Of a DNA stretch of 64,000 bases, positions 12,623 to 24,708 are shown one piece after another. This DNA comes from Rhabditophanes sp. KR3021 (lineage: Eukaryota; Nematoda; Chromadorea; Rhabditida; Alloionematidae): NCBI GenBank assembly GCA_963281155.1, contig CAUJLY010000006.1:3038001-3102000 (forward strand), in the 5' to 3' direction. Within the stretch, counting starts at the first letter, position 1. Every line of letters begins with the position of its first letter. The notes beneath the pieces are model-generated. The model saw nothing but the letters and a program-made list of their open reading frames with translations, did not search any database and was not told the DNA's origin. The position numbers were made by a program, and so were the translations under genes.

Positions 12623-15485
12623 ATGAAAAACTATTCATTGGAACCTATTTTGAAAAAATTCTTTTATAATTATGGAAAATGGGTAAATCGTCATCGGTGG
12701 GCTTGTTTTATTATGCCACTCATTTTAATGCCTATTTTGGGAAGTGGATTTATTTGGATTAATGATTTGTTACTTGACGATCCTGCCTACACGTTTACCC
12801 CAATTGATGCAAGATGGAAAAGAGAATTAAAAGCGTTTACAGATATTTGGCCAATGAATGAAAATAAATTTATAGCTGGGAAATCTTTTGAAATGAAAAG
12901 ATTTGTTAATATTCTGATTAAGTCAAAGGACAACGGGGATGTCTTGAGACCTCAAATACTTGACGAAATTGAACTTCTAAACCAGTTTATCATGAACAAC
13001 ATCTCTGTTAAAACAAATGATGCACAATACACACTTACTTATCAAGATTTATGTTTAAATTACGACTGGAAATGTGGTGGCAATGAACATATTTTGATGT
13101 TCAAAGAAATGGCGCAGGTAGGTAGAGTCATCAATCTTCAATATCCAAAAGGTGGCAATGCTGACACGCCAGCTTACCTAGGAACGGCGTTAGGTGATGT
13201 TGTTCTAAATGAGACTGACCATACTGTCATCACAGCACACATCACTCAACTATTTTACTTTATGAAACAGGAATCTGATAAATTTATGAAATACTCATCT
13301 GACTTCTCTTATCAGGTTGAAGACTTTTTATTGCACAAGTTTGAATCAGACTTGATCAAGGTATCATTTATGCATTACCAGTCTCTACAGGATGGATTAA
13401 ATGAGAACGCAAACAGTTTTGCCCCCAACTTTGTAATCTCCTTTACGACCTTGTTTTTGTTTTCCATTTTTTGTGCACTCGTCTTCAGAAGAGGAAAAAA
13501 TGGAAAAGTAATAGTAGATATGGTTAAGTCAAAGCCTTTAGTTGCAGTTTGCGGTCTTTTTAATACCCTATTAGCTTTGGTTTGTGCATATGGATTTTTG
13601 TTACTTGTTGGTGTCAGGTACAACGTATTGAATACAATCATCCCCTTTTTGATTATAGCAATTGGTATTGACGATATGTTCATTATGAATGCATGTTGGG
13701 ATCAGTCAAGTTCTAGCTTGTCAGTTGAAGAAAGAATGGCTGAGATGATGGCTCATTCAGCTGTTGCTGTATCAATTACCAATATTACGGATATATTAAG
13801 TTTCACCATTGGTATTTATTCATCACTTCCCGGAATTTCATTGTTTTGTATTTATGCCGCAACATCAGTAGTCTTTTGTTATGCCTTTGTTTTAACTTTT
13901 TTCTCTGGCTTTACTGCAATAATGGGACATGCTGAAAAAGAGGGTAGACATTGTCTCTTTGGATATAAAGTCATCCCATCGGACGAAAAATCTATCAAAG
14001 GAAGCAAGGTACACGAATTGACTCTGGACAATGTTCGCTCAATCTACATTGGCGACGACGTCTTCCCCAGGACTCCAATGGAAGTAGAAAAGCAAGTTCC
14101 TCCAAATGAGGTTAGTCCTGGAAAAATATTTAGCAAATCTTCTCAACAATCTAATATCCTTGTAAAATCGCACAACAACAATAATGCAGATGATGATGAA
14201 GGTGAAGATGGAACAGCTGCTATTAGACGCTTCTTTTCAGACACATACTCTCCAATAATATTAAATGACAAAATGAGATGGGTGATTCTTGTTTGTTTTG
14301 CTTTATATCTGGGTGGATCATACATTGGTTGCTCGCAATTTAGAGAGGGATTGGAACCTAAGAATTTAGTCACAAATTCACATTACATCGCAAAGTATTT
14401 CGAAGACATGAGGTTGTTCTGGGAGCAAGGTCCTCAATTGCATGTTCTAGTTAATGAAAAAGTAAACTTCACTGATCCAAAGCAAAGAGAAATCTTAGTA
14501 AACTTGGTTGAAAAATTCGAACACACCGAGTACACATTACCCCGTCGTGGAACAGTCTTCTTCTTTCTCGAATACTTAAATTACCTAAATCAACTCAATG
14601 CCGAACCAGAAAATACTGATAAAATTTGGAATATTAAATTATTAAAGTGGCTCAAATATACTGGTGCATCGACTCAATGGGAGCAAGATATCAAATATAA
14701 TGCCAACAGAACTAAAATAGACTCATTTAGGTTTGAAATTGCAATGAAAAATATGGTTACTCCAAATCAACATAAATTAGCAACATCGTTGCTAAGAGAT
14801 ATTGCGGATGAATGTAAATTTAAGGTTGAAGTCTATTATGAAGCCTTTCCTTTTGCTGACCAATATTTGATCATTTTGCCGTCAACGCTTCAGAATGTCG
14901 GTATTTCACTGATATGCATGATTATTATTTCATTCTTACTGATTCCTAGTGTGCCTTCGGCATTAATAATTGTAATCATGATTATCTCTATATCTGTTGG
15001 TGTGTTTGGTTATATGACTTTTTGGGGAGTGAACCTGGACGCTGTTTCTATGATCTCGCTGATTATGTCTATTGGGTTTGCCGTAGATCTTTCAGCTCAT
15101 ATCGTGTATGCCTTTGTAGCGTCTCCAGGAACTGACTCAAAGGAAAGAGTAAAGGCCGCTCTAGCTCATCTGGGATGGCCAATCTTCCAAGTAAGATAAT
15201 TGTATTAAATTATTATGCATAACCAGACGTTTTACATATTTTTAGGGAGCATCTTCAACAATTGCTGGTATTTCAATTCTTTATACAGTGGATGCATACA
15301 TTATTTTGACATTTTTTAAGACCGTTTGGTTAACAATGTTTTTAGGGTTAATACACGGTTTGGTATTTATTCCCGTAATTCTGAGCTTCATCCCAATCTC
15401 ATTCTTTCGAATTCAAAGCAATGATCATGAGGAGCATAAGGTAGAGCCTCAGGAGTTTAATTTAAAAGTACACTCCACCGCATAA
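12623..15485 (+). CDS. ptr: Patched-domain (PTR/PTCHD-type) membrane protein
   Basis: One very large exon (12623-15190, 856 codons) plus a short one (15246-15485, 80 codons) make 935 residues. Architecture is that of the RND/Patched superfamily. TM1 is near residues 27-48, followed by a large luminal loop and a sterol-sensing-type block at about 270-440 with the charged GIDDMF motif near 347-352. A cytoplasmic acidic linker (DDDEGEDG), a second luminal loop, and a second block of six TMs with GFAVDLSAH near 820 complete it. Family members transport or bind sterols and lipids, and in nematodes the PTR group is expanded and acts in moulting, trafficking and cell-surface lipid handling. Length matches PTR/PTCHD3-type proteins and lacks the long Patched tail, so this is not PTC itself. 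The ATG lies 9 nt after an acceptor-like site. Which PTR orthologue it is cannot be told. Confidence 0.92.
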
Positions 15486-16143
15486 TATATATAATTTAAA
15501 ACAAGAACGGGCCGCAAATTGTTACATTTTATTTATCAGATTAAGGAACGGGAAACCACATAGTTTAAAATCTGTCGTTCTTTTTGATATATATAATTTT
15601 CTACATTGTTTATTCAGACACTATCAACGTGTCATCACTCAGTTTGATTATGATTTTATATTTATACATAATGTTACAATAAATAAGTTACAAAAGTAAT
15701 TGATAATGTCTTTTGGTGTCAAATGATATCTTGTAAGATGTAGTTAAATTGTTACATATCAAAGATGTAGTAAATAAAGAAAACATATAGATATAAAACT
15801 TAAATAATTTTGTTTGCATGCCCAATTATATTTGAATTACAATCTTTAAATTTATTTATTTCAAACTCTTAAATATCGCCCATTCTGCTATTTTACTTTA
15901 AAAAATATTTAAATGGTAAGACGGTTAACCAGTTTAAAGCCATTGTTTACAAGTTTTTCTTCAATAATTAAAAATTTGAAGAACAGTTGTATAAACATTT
16001 TTATGTCACCAGTTAGTTCAGATATATGAATAATTTGTGACTGGTGCTTATTGAAAGCATAACTACTACTTATTATATTATTGTAAAAAATGTACTAAAG
16101 TATTGGACAAAAAATAATACAAAATAAGACAAAATACGACATT
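15486..16143. other. PTCHD 3' flank and upstream region of channel first exon A
   Basis: No gene is visible. A poly(A)-like AATAAA occurs near 15774. Sequence before 16144 has no clear TATA element; it would have to hold the promoter of the most distal first exon of the potassium channel. Confidence 0.5.
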
Positions 16144-16264
16144 ATGTCCAAATCAAAAGACTACTTCGCTGGATACCGAACCAATTTTCATAATACCTTT
16201 TACTTTGATTCTGGAGAAGTTAGTGCGGACGGAACTTATAATAACATCAAGACATATCTTCAAA
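16144..16264 (+). CDS. K2P channel alternative first exon A
   Basis: An ATG-initiated 121-nt frame starts MSKSKDYFAGYRTNF and runs 40 codons plus one base up to a good donor (CAAA/GTAAGC). The single leftover base matches the phase required by the common channel exon at 22613, which begins with two bases of a codon. It encodes an N-terminus of 40 residues, rich in S, T, Y and N, with no membrane segment. Spliced to the core, the protein would be 509 residues. Phase, donor and position in the same series as exons B-F are the evidence; there is no expression proof. Confidence 0.6.
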
Positions 16265-16892
16265 GTAAGCTTTACACATAATGTTTAATTTTTTATTTAC
16301 AACTATAATGCCTCACTCGGGTCTTTTCAAAATTTTAATGAACTATATAAAAAAGACATTAAATAGGCTGAGAATTTCCGAACACAATTTTGATACTACT
16401 TTTTGACTCCGCATTTTTTATTTTGGTTGCTTCCAAAAGAAATAAATATCTATGCTCATTGCTTCCTTTTGACCACAAATTATCCCTGAGAATGTTAAAA
16501 TGATAACAATTGAAAGGCGCCATCATAACTGCTATAAAAATAAAACATTTCCAAAGTGGTTTTATGACAAACAATGATACTTATGTAGATTTTGAATGAG
16601 GCTTACATATATTCAAAAAAGTCTTGTGCCCGAGAAAACTCCTTCTCAGTTGATGTTGCATTTAGGAAAAATTGTAAGAAAAATCTGAATAATAATATAT
16701 TCAATAGCCTATTCATCTTTTATTCAAATGTTGTAGTTTAATTTGTAACAACAATTTAACAACCTACTACTACATTATTATTAAGATTAAGTTAAGATAA
16801 ATTATTGTGTTAAATATTAGTAATATCTAGTACTAATATTAATAGATCTAGTAGAACAACGGAAATAGGTTTGTAAACATTAACTAAAAAAG

Positions 16893-17163
16893 ATGCTGCA
16901 ATCAGTGTCGGCTCACCTCATGACTGAGCACCTTCGTCAATCACAAACACAGTCTACACCTTCTTATTTTTTCATAGAAAATGGAAGAAAAATTAGCTCA
17001 AATAACTCGGCATTCCGTATTATGGACCCATCTTCGTCTGCAGTCAATGCCGTTGCCTATATCAAATCAAATGAAATGTCTGCTTTTCAAAATGATTTCA
17101 GACGAGGATCAAGGAAAATATCAACGGCTTATTCTGGGCGCAAAGTCAGCATGGTACATAACA
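16893..17163 (+). CDS. K2P channel alternative first exon B
   Basis: This ATG-initiated frame has 90 codons plus one base and ends at a strong donor (ACA/GTAAGT). It starts MLQSVSAHLMTEHLRQ and contains two basophilic kinase-like sites (GSRKIS and GRKVS) close to the splice junction. It is hydrophilic with no membrane segment. The phase-1 end fits the common exon at 22613, giving a 559-residue isoform. The intron to the core would be about 5.4 kb and would skip exons C-F. Confidence 0.68.
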
Positions 17164-18346
17164 GTAAGTTCCTCTTTTAAACTAAATTTCATAATCCCCC
17201 AGTATCATTTTCTTCTTCTAAACTGGTAACAATAACAACTTAATTACCTTATTTGGTTAAAATAATTGCAACAAATTAGTAATCTAAAATGCCTTTTAAT
17301 AAATGCAAATCAAACAATTTACATATTTTAATAACAAATATTTTCAACTACATTTTTTGATTGAAAATATTTTTGATGCAAATAAGTATTTTAATTGCAA
17401 ATAAGCATTTTGATTGGAAATATATTCGATACCAAATTGCAAAGATTAAAGTAAGCTTGGCCAATTTACATTATTTCCGTAAAAGGGTATGTGTTCATTC
17501 CTCATCGTAATTAATTAGTTGCAAATGGTCTATAATGGTCCATTAAAGTCACTAGGGTCCAAACAAACAAATAAACATATCCACCAAAGTATGGAAAATA
17601 CTTTATTTTGGCAATTTGAAGTCGTTTCAATGAACACCATCACATTTAATTCTTTCGATTTGGGTAATAAGAATGCTTTCATGGTCATGTAACTTTTGAT
17701 ATTGCGCTACATCCGGACTGGACATGTTGATATTAAAAACGGGTATATTAGTGTGGTGAGCCTGCAAAACAGTAATCATTCTTAAAAATATTTTTGCTAT
17801 GATTTTAAATAGTTAGCTTTATTTTTAAATGACTTGGACTAACTTTATTTTGACTTGGAAAGTTATCTAGTCCAGACATTTATTAAACATATTTATTTTT
17901 GTCCAGCTATCACTCATTCCAACAAATAATAACGACCATTTTCATTATAAATTTATATTGTTTTGAAGTGTCTGATGTTTGTGGTTTGCAGGAAGTAACT
18001 TTTTGGTAATGTAGCCCATTATTATTAAAAGTAATATATTAATCAAGTTCCTTAGTTTCATTTTTTTCGATATGTACACTAACACTCTATTACTTTTTAT
18101 GGAATTAGCTCAAAATATAACACTTTCCGGTTGGCACCCATAGAAGCCATTAATAATGGCCATTTTTAGCATTACTACTAAAAGAAGGTCACCCGGAAGT
18201 GTAGCGTTCAAAATATCCACCCTTTATGTTTGATCGTGCAAATTAATTTTTTAATAATTACTAAACATAATTTTTTTAACCAAAAAACATTTGTTTAGAT
18301 TAAAATAAGTAGCATATATTTAGAAGATTAAAATTGTTTATACACG

Positions 18347-18521
18347 ATGCGAAGTGCAAAAGCCATTCATGAACCGTTTGCAACAACTTTTGCGTTTCCT
18401 TGTCAAACTTTGATGAATCCTGAAAATCAAGAGGCTTTAAATATAGCTCTCTTCCATTATTCGCACATCCCGCCAATATATTTGCGTGATCCCCGCTTCA
18501 CTCTATATCTTCACGAAAATT
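18347..18521 (+). CDS. K2P channel alternative first exon C
   Basis: The ATG-initiated frame MRSAKAIHEPFATTF runs 58 codons plus one base to a strong donor (AAT/GTGAGT, intron starting 18522). The reading frame stays open past the donor to 18667, but only the donor at 18522 gives the phase 1 needed for the common exon. The isoform would be 527 residues. The segment is neutral, with several His, Pro and Tyr residues, and matches nothing I know. Confidence 0.6.
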
Positions 18522-19500
18522 GTGAGTTTAAAATTAATGAAAAAGACCACAAGTCTTCCCCTAATTCGGACAACGTCATTTTCAAATGCATACTAAAGTG
18601 TACCTACAAATCTGTACCATTGTATTGTTTTAAAATGCATCTGGTGATGCATAAAATGTTGGGGTAAATTATTTGTATTGATACAATCTCGATATTGTAA
18701 CGATAAGGGATTACTGCATATTTTTTAGTTGTAAAGATGTTGTCAAAAAACTTAGTACGAAAGTTTAAATTCCATGGGTGAAGTTAAAAATGAAGTAGTA
18801 AACATTTTATGTGATCAATTTGTAGTCAAAAACATTTTAATTTGTGATGAATTGTCATAAATTGCTGGTATTGTAGTTGGTGATACATAAACAGTTTAAC
18901 TCTTTTTTGGAAAAGGCAAATGATAGTAAAAATATTTATATAATTTGCCATTGTTGAAAAGATGGCGGCCTCAGACCAAAAGTCAAAAGGTGGTTGAATG
19001 TATGTTTTTTTTAATTTGACCAAGAGCAAATGACTATTTTGAATGTATATTGTAATAAAATTCATTGTCATGTAACGTATAGCTTGGTGGGCGACCACTT
19101 CTCATTTCCAAATTGTTCTCACACCCTTTGACAGTGAAAGCGAATAGCTCCATTTTATTAGTAGCTCGTTCATTTCTTTAATTAACTTTAAGAACTTGGA
19201 CTTTATTCCTGCTGAGCAATTATTTTCTTCTTTGGGCTCGGAGCAATTCCATTCAATACAAAAAGTCTTCTTTGTGGCACGGCACAAGTTAACAAATTTT
19301 AATCATTTTAACTTGTTTGCATTATTAACAAACACAGAAGACGGCCTTCTTTTGAGGGTACGATTCAAAACCTGGCACTTCATCATAGTGTGAGAGTGGT
19401 AATGTGGCGATTATACCTATTATAAACTAAATTATTCATCAAAAACATATTTATTATATCGTATAAAAAGATTGTTTCATAACAAATATACAGTCGCCAG
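18522..19500. other. Channel gene intron between first exons C and D
   Basis: Non-coding by my reading. Open frames around 19102-19393 on both strands start at non-ATG codons and have no phase-compatible splice structure. The bases just before 19501 should contain exon D's promoter or leader; no TATA box is evident. Confidence 0.4.
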
Positions 19501-19675
19501 ATGCTTTACGTTAAATCGGATAACTTTATTAGGAATATTTGGGAAAAATGCGGAGCCTACGATGATTCTGCCTATAATCTGCACACTGTTTCTGGGACAG
19601 TTTCTAGAAAGATTACTGGTCAATATTCTCATCGAGAATTAATGAACCGAATTTCAAGGGACGATCATGCACGTG
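19501..19675 (+). CDS. K2P channel alternative first exon D
   Basis: The ATG-initiated frame MLYVKSDNFIRNIWEK runs 58 codons plus one base to a GTAAGA donor at 19676. It is hydrophilic and carries basic/serine motifs (SRKIT, NRIS) near the junction, comparable with the RKIS and RKVS motifs of exon B. Phase 1 matches the shared exon at 22613. Isoform length would be 527 residues, the same as for exon C. Confidence 0.68.
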
Positions 19676-20374
19676 GTAAGAGTAATTTTATTTAAATTTG
19701 GGCAAAGCTAAAAAGACACAAATAATTGTTAGTAGATTATAAGTTTTGCCATTATCTGTCGTCAATGAATGAGCAGTTTAATTAAGTAATGTAAAAAAGC
19801 TTCTCTCAAAAATAGCTTCTAAGTAGCAGTCTTTAAAAAGAGCTATTGAATCAAAAGTGACAAGTGACATGAAAAACGCATTTCTATATATTTATAATTA
19901 ACTATTAATAGGATCTATTATTTATTTTGAATTCGCACTGAACTGTTTGTCGCATCGTTTCCTGTCTTTTTTGAATGCAATAAAATTAGGAGTAGCATAT
20001 CCATACAAAAAGATATCTCATTGTAGTTACGGTTTACTTTGGATGAGTTAGATGTAGGCAAGTTGATAGACACGCTACTCATTGTATTTGATTCCATTGT
20101 AATGGATTCACAACGAACTTCCGTAATTGCTTCCGCCACCGCACCCAAATTATGTTGTTTGGGGAAAGTTAGCCCTAAATTTGAATTAATTGATTCAATG
20201 GCGGTATTACATCATTTAAATAAAATTACTAATTCTGCTTAAATATTCCAAAATATATCTAGTATCTTAACTTTTTTGTACTAATAAAGAGAAAAGCCGA
20301 AGTTTGTGGTGTAGAAGGGCAAGGCCTAACCTAATATATTATTATTCAAGTGCCCATAATTTGATCATCCGGGA
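19676..20374. other. Intron stretch with an antisense open frame
   Basis: This lies between first exons D and E. A coding-like block at about 19918-20242 is open in both orientations. The forward reading contains VIASATAPKLCCLGKVSPKF and the reverse contains AEAITEVRCESITMESNT. Neither has a convincing start plus donor of the right phase, so I leave it unassigned; it may be a decayed exon. Confidence 0.3.
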
Positions 20375-20831
20375 ATGTTTTACCGATTTTATAGCCAACA
20401 ACAACGAGAGCAATTGGCTACACATACTACCAATTCAACGGCAATTAACTTAAATGCAGCTTTACTGCAACCTAATCCATTCATTTTACCAGTTGAAAGT
20501 TCATGTAGCAACCCGTTACTATTATCTAAAACTACATATGGTCCTAATACTGTTAGACGATCAAATCCTGATTTAAACTCTAGTTTATCAGTTTTAACTC
20601 AAACGACTTCTCGTTTGCATTCTTCTTTTCGCCTGTCTCGACCTGTGCTAGAAGGTGACCAGATGATTTATACACAATCATTTAGAGGAGAACAGTACAG
20701 TCCAGCTGTTGCCTTGTTTAAGACTGTAGGACTTATCAGAACAACGGTCGGCATAAATCATAATCAAAATGCTCCCACCACTCCGTCATCTAACAAAAAC
20801 AATAAATTTCTTACTTCAGTCATCAATCCAA
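20375..20831 (+). CDS. K2P channel alternative first exon E
   Basis: The ATG-initiated frame MFYRFYSQQQREQLATH has 152 codons plus one base and ends at a strong donor (CCAA/GTAAGT). The product is a long hydrophilic N-terminus rich in S, T, N and Q, with a basic serine site (VRRSNPD) and no membrane segment. Phase 1 fits the shared exon, giving 621 residues. Length, ATG context and donor quality make this one of the strongest members of the set. Confidence 0.72.
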
Positions 20832-21907
20832 GTAAGTAATGCATGGGCAAGATTTGATTTCATTATAATTTGAATATACATATAAATTTACTTTATAATA
20901 CGTAAATCAAATGTTATGCGCATCTTAAAATGACAAAAATGGTAAATCCTAAAAAATGACAACCAGTGGTTTCTATACCTAATCATTTAAATCCAATCTT
21001 CTTGTGCTCTTGTCAAGGCAAATATAAGTTTAAGTTCGCCTAATATTTTAGCCTTTGTAATTTATACAATTTTTAATTTTTTATGTGTCAATGTAAAAGG
21101 AGCCAACAACTTGGCTACGATTTACTTATTTAAAAAGCTTAATTTGAGCTAGTCAAACCATATGCATAACTTTGCCTCGACCATAAGACCACATTTTTTG
21201 ACAACTTTCAATATTTATATTCGCTTTGGTTTGGTAGATGGATAACATAATTTGGTAGAGCTATATGCGCGTTTTTAAAATCTAGTGTTAATAGTAGTTG
21301 TTATACATTTGGAAGATATTATATTTTTTAGTTTCCAAATTTGAAAGACTTTTAAAATTCAAAGCTTCGTATATCACAATCTAAAATATGATGTTGTTCT
21401 TGTTGCGTAAATAAATGATACTACAACAGTTTTACCACATACATTCCAATTGTCCAAAGAATAAGTTAGGCGTATACTGTCAATTGTAATATTCAAAAAC
21501 TATTCTTTATAAAACAATACTACCACAGTTATAAATAGTACTTTTGCAAAACATCATCCACCACTTCCACACTTTATATTATAAAAATGCATTTCCCCTT
21601 AATCTGTGGTAGCAACAGTTACAAAAAAGTTCTTCACTTGCTATTTATTCGATTCTCCAACAATAGAGCAAGCACTTGTTTTTTAGGATTGAGCTTATTT
21701 ATAAGTGACAAAAATATCCAACTTGATTCTTCTTCCTCTTTTTATTCACTAATTTTTTTTATTTAAGTGATTTGAACACTGTTTGCCTATTTTAATGAAT
21801 ATAAAACTAAACTAGTGCCTTATCAACATGTTCAATTAGAAATTCTAAATTAGCTCAACAAAACCTTGATTAAAGTGTCAATTTATTAAAATTTCTACTA
21901 TACTACC

Positions 21908-22490
21908 ATGTTTTTCTACTCTCCACATGAGAAAAAAAGTACAACCTTTAGTGTTGCCAACAGGCGCCAGACATTAAATCAAAATCAGTTGAGAGAGGTT
22001 GAATCAACACTCCAGACTGCCAATGAAGCCATTATTCGATCTCCTACTGGCCAGCCTATTGAACGCCTAAATTCACGACGATACTATGTCGATGATCCTA
22101 CCATTATTGAGGAAGGAAGTGGAGTGGTAAGGCGAGACATCAATGCAATGGAAAGTGTTCCATTAATAGCGACATCCGTTGCCGTCTTACCTTTTGCGTT
22201 GGATGTTTCGGGTTATCGAAATGCAGAAGCCCTCGTTGAAAGTATTGTCCATTCTTCGAACAATAACGTCATCACTAATAATAATACGCTGCGGCGTCAT
22301 GCTACAACTGCTCACACCTCTACCACCATTCCTCACATCCATGATACCGCATTTGGCCATTCACCTGTCAGTTCTGTGATATCAGCTATCCCAGACAACA
22401 TAACGACCCGAAGATTGAGTAAAGCCGGAAAGTCTGTCCTCATGAGACGTCCAACTATATCCATTCAAGAAGATGGTAGAATTGTTATAG
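21908..22490 (+). CDS. K2P channel alternative first exon F
   Basis: This is the most proximal first exon, starting ACCATG, MFFYSPHEKKSTTF. It has 194 codons plus one base and ends at donor ATAG/GTACCT only 122 nt before the common exon. It is hydrophilic, with His/Thr-rich and Asn-rich stretches and two basic kinase-like sites near its end (RRLSKAG and RRPTIS). With the core it gives 663 residues, the longest isoform. The TAG stop at about 22511 lies past the donor, so the frame would terminate if the intron were retained. Confidence 0.78.
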
Positions 22491-22612
22491 GTACCTTTAA
22501 CAATGTGTACTAGATAAAAGAAAATGATACACTGGGGAACACTTATTAGTAGTGTTTAAAAATATATATTCACTTTCCAATACAATTGCCTTTTCTTTAA
22601 TCGTCTTTTTAG

Positions 22613-24708
22613 ATCATATTGGCAGTCGATGGGACGGAATTCCTTTAACATCACAAAGTGGACTTATAGATGAGGATGGAGCAACTATTATGACAGATAC
22701 ATTAAAGGAAGAAGGTGATCGAAAGGAACCCCTAACATGTCCTCAGCAAGTGATTAAAGTACGTTTCACTATCTTAAAAAGGCCAAATACCAGAAAAGTT
22801 TAATACCCGAAAAGTTTAGTAACAACAAAGTTGTTTTTGAGTTAATAGGTAAAGAGTTACAAAGTAATTCAAAATCACGTTTCCTAAAAATATCCATAAC
22901 AGACTACTTTTTCAATTTATGACAAATAGTCCTATCACTAAACTAACTTTTAGCCCATGGGAAGTTGTTTTTTGGCAAAGTAGAATTTAAAAATTTGTTA
23001 AATTTATATTTGGCAATAAGTTAAAAAGGGATTTTAGTAGTTGGTAGTAGCATATGTTTCTTTATGAACAAGTCTCTCCCTTGCCAAAGAAAAATTCACA
23101 AGTGATGTTGAAAGTTACAAAAATTCTATAAAAGACAAATCTCAAATACTCGGCCATAAGCGGCTCCCTAATTCAACAATAAAGACCAGCTTATGAACAT
23201 TTCTAAATTTAAATAGTTGCCCGTCCTTTAAACAAAAGATAATGAAAGGGTGTAGTAGTCGAAGATGAGTATATATAAGATAATAAATTTTTAAACTTAT
23301 TATAAAACTATATCATTCAATGTTTCAGTATATTAAAATATTAATTCCGCACATCATATTGGTATCAGTTTTAATTGGTTATCTTTGTTTCGGAGCATGG
23401 ATTTTGATGTTATTAGAAACAAGGACGGAGTTAATGGCCAGGTCGAGGAAATTGGTTAGGTTAACGAATTTGATGACTAATTTTACTAGTAGTAGCTGGA
23501 AAATATTAAATGATGCTCAATCTGGGGTTAAAAGTGTTCACCACAATGAATGGACCACTATTTTCAGGTAAGAAATTGAAATAAATGTTAATCCTAATTT
23601 CCAGGGAATATATGTTATCAGTTTCTGAAGTAGTTGACGATCGTAGACCCATACGTAGGGAACTAAATCAGCCGGATAATCTTGATAATATGCATAATAA
23701 ATGGACTTTTCCAACGGCATTGTTGTATGTCTTGACTGTACTGACAACTTGTGGCTATGGAGAAGTTTCTGTAGATACTGATACAGGAAAAATATTTTCT
23801 GTGGCTTTTGCTCTTGTAGGGATACCTCTTATGTTCATAACTGCTGCCGACATTGGAAAGTAAGTACTAACTTTTGATATTGCTTAATTTGCACTTTAGG
23901 TTTCTTTCTGAAACGCTATTAAAATTTGTTAATAATTGGAATCGAATGACCAGGCAATTGAAAGTAAGTGGCTATTTGATGATAATATCAATAATTAATT
24001 TAGCATTGCTGTCAAAAAATCTTTTGCCGTAAAAAGTATGTCCGTAGGAAATCCATGGCTGAAGCAAACGGAAATCTAGAAACTCTAGAAATGTTAGGAA
24101 TAGATGGAGCTGAGGAAAAACTATGGTTTCCAATTGGAGCTTACGTCGGCTGCATTTGTCTTTACTGCTCGATGGGTTCAGCTATGTTTATAAATTGGGA
24201 ACGAGCATGGTCTTTCATTCATGCCTTCCATTTTGGTTTCAATCTAATTGTTACTGTTGGCTTAGGGGACATTGTGGTCGTAGATTATGTCTTTTTATCT
24301 TTAATTGTTGCCTTCGTTATTGTGGGTCTTTCAGTAGTTACTATGTGTGTTGATTTGGCATCAACCCACCTTAAAGCATACTTCACCCGTATCCATTACT
24401 TTGGGAGGGCAAAACGCTTCCTTGGAATGAGTGAAGAATTAAAAGAAATAGTAGCCTTACTTGGAGCTATGAGGAAAAAGAAGGGTGGCAAAGTGACATG
24501 GAACGATGTTAGAGACTTCCTAGACAATGAATTACGAGACCGGCCTTTTGAACCTCATGATCTTTTACTCAAAATGAGGTTTATAGATGAAACCACCTCG
24601 CAATTAAACACCATTCGCCACAACAGCTTTCAATCGGACTTTTTCAGAGATAATGAATATGTAAGACGTTTGGCTGCATTAAGACCAGAGCAACCTGCAT
24701 ATCTGTGA
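22613..24708 (+). CDS. TWK-type two-pore potassium channel, common core
   Basis: Five shared exons (22613-22758, 23329-23567, 23605-23859, 23900-23963, 24004-24708) encode the channel. M1 contains LIGYLCFGAWILML, and the extracellular cap follows. Pore 1 has the filter TTCGYGEV and M2 reads FALVGIPLMFITAADIGKF. The cytoplasmic loop contains RKSMAEANG. M3 contains GCICLYCSMGSAMF, pore 2 has TVGLGDIV, and M4 is followed by a basic C-terminus. K2P channels carry background potassium currents as dimers in the plasma membrane. Pore 1 has Cys where I or V normally sits. I recall, without being able to verify it, that nematode UNC-58, a sodium-leaky K2P, has a cysteine at the filter, so this may be its orthologue. 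Introns of 37, 40 and 40 nt separate exons here. The first shared exon begins in phase 1, so every N-terminus must come from one of the upstream exons A-F. Confidence 0.92.

Noticed and set aside
13375..14373. Reverse-strand frames inside the PTCHD exon
   Set aside because: They are shadows of the conserved forward coding exon, which has complete RND-family motifs.
17628..17661. A possible seventh first exon for the channel (11 codons plus one base before GTAATA)
   Set aside because: Too short; a phase-compatible donor after a random ATG is expected one time in three and there is no other support.
18522..18667. Continuation of first exon C past its donor
   Set aside because: The only donor near its end would be in phase 2, which cannot join the common exon; the GTGAGT at 18522 gives the right phase.
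22552..22612. Open frame running upstream of the common channel exon (starts at GTG)
   Set aside because: No ATG; the acceptor at 22611-22612 and six phase-matched upstream donors explain the exon better, so the upstream part is intron.
24034..24054. Acceptor choices (AAAAAG at 24036, GTAG at 24047) for the last channel exon
   Set aside because: The acceptor TTAATTTAG at 24003 is more typical, gives a 40-nt intron like its neighbours, and keeps the frame; GTAG at 24047 breaks it.
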